From Paramecium octaurelia (Eukaryota > Ciliophora > Oligohymenophorea > Peniculida > Parameciidae), in the NCBI GenBank assembly GCA_905182995.1, contig CAJJDP010000132.1, positions 277,893 to 341,892 of the forward strand: a stretch of DNA of 64,000 nt. The letters are read 5' to 3'. A program made the position numbers and the translations under genes. The notes under the pieces are model-generated. The model worked only from the letters and a program-made list of their open reading frames with translations. It was not told the origin of the DNA and ran no database searches. Of this stretch, positions 60,481 through 64,000 are shown piece after piece. Within the stretch, counting starts at the first letter, position 1, and every line of letters begins with the position of its first letter.

Positions 60481-61867
60481 TCATTATTTAATAAATTAAT
60501 TCATTGTATAGGCCAAACAGCCTATTAATCCTTTCATATAGTTCAAATCTAACATTTCATTTGCACCATGAGCATTTGAATCAGGCCCAAGCACTCCTAA
60601 AACAAGGAATTCGGCCTAAGGAGATCTTTCGTTTAATTAATTTAAAAATGGAATGGATGCCCCTTCATGAAAAACCCTAGATTCTTTATCATTAAAAAAG
60701 AGTTTTGAGGCTGTATTTAGGATATCTTTTAATTTTGGGCTAAAGGATTTAATATTTAGTCCTGTTCCTGCAGCGATGATATTGGCTTTAACATCTGCAT
60801 TAAATGGTGGATCTTTTTCAAGTAACTACTTCACAAAAAGGGCAGCTTCTCTGGCACATTTATTAGGTGGTAATCTAATAGACAATCTTATAGTAAGCTC
60901 TGGTATTATTTAATCATTGACTTATCGAGCTGAAGGAAATCCATCCTACCCTATATAAGACACAGAGGGTTTCCAATTTCGATTAATATATTATTGTATT
61001 TTGCAAGATTCCATTTTATCACACTATCTAGAAAACTCAATTTGCACTAGATTAGCCGATTGTAAACATTCTTCATAGCGATCAGCTGGAATGATTGTTT
61101 GTAGTGATTTATGAACTTAACCAGTTACTGGATCCTCCAATCTGTTTAATAAAGTTCTCATAATGTTCAAAGCTTATGGAGCTATTCCACTTTCATCTGA
61201 ATTAATAGGAGCATCTAATACTTTCACACATAAGTCAATTTTCATTGAACCTCTAAGTGAACTCGTCAACCATAATCTCTCATAATCTCCACTCCCTGAA
61301 TCTAATGCTACCATTATATCAACTCTTTTTAATTCTAGTTTATCAAAATATTGCATAAGAAAATTGCTTCCACTTTCTTCCTCACCTTCAAACAACATCT
61401 CTATGGTTGGATGTTCCAAATTATGTGATATCAAAGTTTATACAGCTGCAATAGCTGCGTACGGAGCATAACCATCATCTGCAACTCCCCTTCCATACAT
61501 TCTATGCCCTTCTATTACAGGTGTCGTAGGGCCAAAACCCTCCCTCCATCCAGGGAAATGAGGTTGCTTGTCATAATGACCATAATAAAACACAGTTATA
61601 GGATTTTAAGCACAAATTCTAACATTTATCGCTTTAGGAGCCCCTTATATTGACAATACTTCCACTTTGCAATTAGGGATGTTTTATGACTAGATATAGA
61701 AAAAATAATACTTGAATCCAAGATACTATGTGATTACAAGCTTTATCAAGAAGACCATTTTCTAACCATTAAGGGTCGAATTGAGGACTTAAATTTGGAA
61801 TACGAATAAAATCAGCTAATGAAGGCAATATTTACTCTCTTGTAAATTGTTCAATAAATTACTCCAT
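60481..61867 (-). CDS. M20-family metallopeptidase (cytosolic dipeptidase, CNDP-like)
   Basis: About 455 residues. Zinc ligands are visible in order: YGHYDKQP (His, Asp), RGVADDGYAPYA (Asp bridging ligand), EGEEESGS (catalytic Glu and Glu ligand), ALDSG, the dimerisation domain (RLSIRLPPNKCA), and a C-terminal His-containing block GVLGPDSNAHGANEML. This matches the carnosinase/CNDP2 type of M20 peptidase, which hydrolyses dipeptides in the cytosol. One 22-nt intron is inferred near the 5' end. The start ATG 61867 precedes EQFIEQFTREQILPSLADFI, the usual N-terminal helix. Confidence 0.92.
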
Positions 61868-62317
61868 TAATTATTTATTATTTAGAGCAAAGAAATTGTC
61901 AAATTAGAACCAAATATCCCTTAAGAACTCAATTATAAGTCATAACCTAAAATATTAGTTTAAAGAGTAAATTGATTTAGGTAAAATAATATGTAGTTTT
62001 AATTTGATTATTAAGAAATAATTTGAATAGAATTAAAAGTCAAATTTATTGGTATTTGTGAATTAAAAAAAAATAATTTATATAATCAACTATAAAATAT
62101 GTAGTTCTCATCCTCTTATCTCACACAATAGAAAACAATAATTTGTAAGCCTAGGTGTTTACAATTTCATATATTTATGAAAAATATCAATAAAAAGGTA
62201 ATTTTTATAAGATTTAATGCTGATTAATTCAGATTTTTTTTTGAAAGAAATAATCTTACCCGAAAAGGAGACAATCTAATAAAAATACAATTCCCCACTT
62301 CATGATCTTTTTGATTA
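61868..62317. other. Intergenic, no gene seen
   Basis: About 450 bp of AT-rich DNA without coding character; presumed promoter and 3' flanks. Confidence 0.5.
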
Positions 62318-63577
62318 TCAAAAAAATTATGATGGAGGAGCTTAAATTAATAATTTGAAGTGTAACACAAATCTACTTTGCAAAGTCTTTGAATGATATA
62401 GTGTGCATACTAAAATATTGTTATTAAGTTTTGATGGCAATCGCATGTCATCTAATCCCCAAATTATGATATCCTAAAATTGATGCTATTCAATGTATGG
62501 ATGCCGATTTTAAATAATTTATGTTAAAACTCTAAAACTCCTATTCTTTATTTTAAATTAATGAGAGTGTACAGTATATCTAAAGATTTTTAATACATAC
62601 TTGCTAAGTGAGTGAGCTGATGCAGTATATATCTATTATGAGCTAGAAAGGTTTAAAATAAACATTCTAAAACTCAAAAAGATAACTTATATCCCTTAAA
62701 TATTGTATATGGGATAGTATAATTTTAATTTCCTTAAAACTAAAACAAAGGGATGTTGATATTGGGTTGTATTACTCTCTATAAAGGTTTTAAGGTTGCT
62801 CATATACCTCTAATATATATTTCTGATAAGTGTTCAACATAAATTGCTGCAGCATCCCTAAATTAATTTTTTAATTGTAACTAGTGTATTATTCTAGGTG
62901 CGATTTTTTTCTGTAGAGAGTGAATCTTTAATTTAATTATTGATTAACTTCAACCTATTAGCTCATGTTAATTATTAGATCCAAGCGTAACCACATTAAG
63001 ACTCTATGTGTAAGTACTCTTCTTGCTACTCGCTGAGGAGAATGTTGATTTTTTAGAATCCTAGGGAGGGCTGCCTCCTTTGGAACCTGAATTGTATTTT
63101 TTTCTAGAGAATCGATAATTTAAAATAAATTATTTCCTAAACATTATTTATAAACTATTTTACAGTCTGATTCATCCTTTCTGTTTGTAGATTTATTTCC
63201 CAAATATTTATATTAATATTGAATTGAATTATGTTTGACAATTAGAAAACCCATTAGAGTTTGATCTATTACACTATAGTGATTATTCTACTTTTAGAGT
63301 TTTAACTAATTTAATATTATAGGTATTCTAGTAATTTGTTAAGATAGGAACATATATTTTTATTTTTATTTCTTCCATCTATATCATCAGCAGATTAGAA
63401 ACTTAAATATGTATATCCCATGAGTTTTTGAGAAATTCTTCAAGGTAAATTTTGAATAATTCTGGAGGGGGATATTCCTTATGGATGCCATTTAGAAAAG
63501 TTGATTTCTACATTTGTTAAAGGGTAGATGTAATGTAAATTCGAATGCAGCTTCTCTCTAAAGTCTATTTCAGACAT
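62318..63577 (-). CDS. Multi-exon protein of unknown family
   Basis: About 360-380 residues assembled from several exons with introns of 34, 31 and two of 29 nt. It starts MSEIDFREKLHSN, then EYPPPELFKIYLEEFLKNSW. The central part is well ordered: HYSVIDQTLMGFLIVKHN, IQVPKEAALPRILK, RVARRVLTHRVLMWLRLDL, FRDAAAIYVEHLSEIYIRE. The C-terminal part reads RHPYIEQHQFQDIIIWGLDD and LPSKLNNNILVCTLYHSK. Mostly helical with some strands. I do not recognise the family. The chain of exons is consistent but was built by eye, so internal boundaries may shift. Unusually intron-rich for this window. Confidence 0.45.
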
Positions 63578-64000
63578 ATTAAGATTCGATTTTTTTCTTC
63601 TAAGAATATTGTAAAGATATCCTATTTACAGTATTAATAGCGTTACTAAAGTTAATGAATACACAATTCTTTTGTTGTGAGTAGCGTAAGTATTGATTAG
63701 ATTTATAGGTTGATTATGTTAATTTGTATGGAAAATTAGAGAAATTAAACCAGTTTAGTTTCTAAAATGTTGTTCTAGTAGATATTTTTGAAGGTTGGGT
63801 GAGTATAAGTTCAAGTAATTAAAACAAAGGGCTTAAAATAGTCATTGGTTGAATTAATCTTTTTCAGTATATTAGGGAAAGCTTCATTGAATGGTATGAT
63901 CTCGACCGCTGCATAGTTAATTTGTTACTATAATCTATAATCGGGTTTTACCACATTTAGTGTCATAAATTTCATAATAAGAAATTGCCATATATGAAGT
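63578..64000. other. Right edge, coding on one strand but unresolved
   Basis: Both strands show coding-like frames. Minus: MAISYYEIYDTK joined to VEIIPFNEAFPNILKKINST, then KPFVLIT and stop. Plus: a chain ending ...FEGWGLKQSLVELIFFSILGK... at TGA 63995. They overlap, so at most one is real. The window ends before this can be settled. Confidence 0.3.

Overview
The window is macronuclear-type ciliate DNA, most likely Paramecium. Genes only read through if TAA and TAG are glutamine and TGA is the sole stop. Two invariant positions confirm this: the kinesin P-loop glutamine is TAA, and the SNF2 motif VI glutamine is TAG. The DNA is AT-rich, and most genes carry several tiny introns of about 20-34 nt, usually GTA...TAG. 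Neighbouring genes are often only 12-40 bp apart. All calls were made by eye translation under this code, so exon joins are predictions. Gene ends rest on TGA codons and are firmer than starts.

Region 0.3-13.3 kb: an OTU deubiquitinase with a SEC-C motif, a LYR-motif mitochondrial assembly factor, an SHFxLG-repeat axonemal-type protein, two coiled-coil or charged proteins, tRNA-Gly(GCC), mitochondrial succinyl-CoA:3-ketoacid CoA-transferase, a DUF726/TMCO4-like hydrolase, an unresolved frame-disrupted gene, a TLDc protein and an HMG-box protein. Region 13.3-19.8 kb: an unusually long intergenic stretch with three inverted repeats, a kinesin-2 motor, an RBR-type RING membrane protein, a coiled-coil protein and a secreted lipid-binding-like protein. 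Region 19.8-31.9 kb: a very large XMAP215/ch-TOG gene, a multi-pass membrane protein, a polycystin-like channel, a CBM20-plus-RING protein and a CDC25-like phosphatase.

Region 31.9-49.5 kb: adenylate kinase 7, an OSCA/TMEM63-like channel, the selenocysteine elongation factor eEFSec, a calcium-dependent protein kinase, a large TPR membrane protein, a GSKIP-like protein, a MORN/IQ protein and several small unknowns. Region 49.4-64 kb: an ISWI-type SNF2 remodeller, a C2H2 zinc-finger gene with a 77-nt intron-like element, tRNA-Leu(UAA), a half-size carrier-like gene, a possible Rad9-like gene, an alveolin-like protein, a tandem cyclic-nucleotide-binding protein, tRNA-Ile(AAU), an M20 dipeptidase and a multi-exon gene of unknown family at the right end.

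There are no operons, mobile elements or CRISPR arrays. Several genes point to ciliary or cortical functions (kinesin-2, AK7, polycystin-like channel, SHFxLG and alveolin-like proteins, XMAP215), as expected for a ciliate. The most unusual architecture is the CBM20-CBM20-RING protein. It joins in one chain the two activities that laforin (glycogen binding) and malin (RING E3 ligase) share between two proteins in animals.
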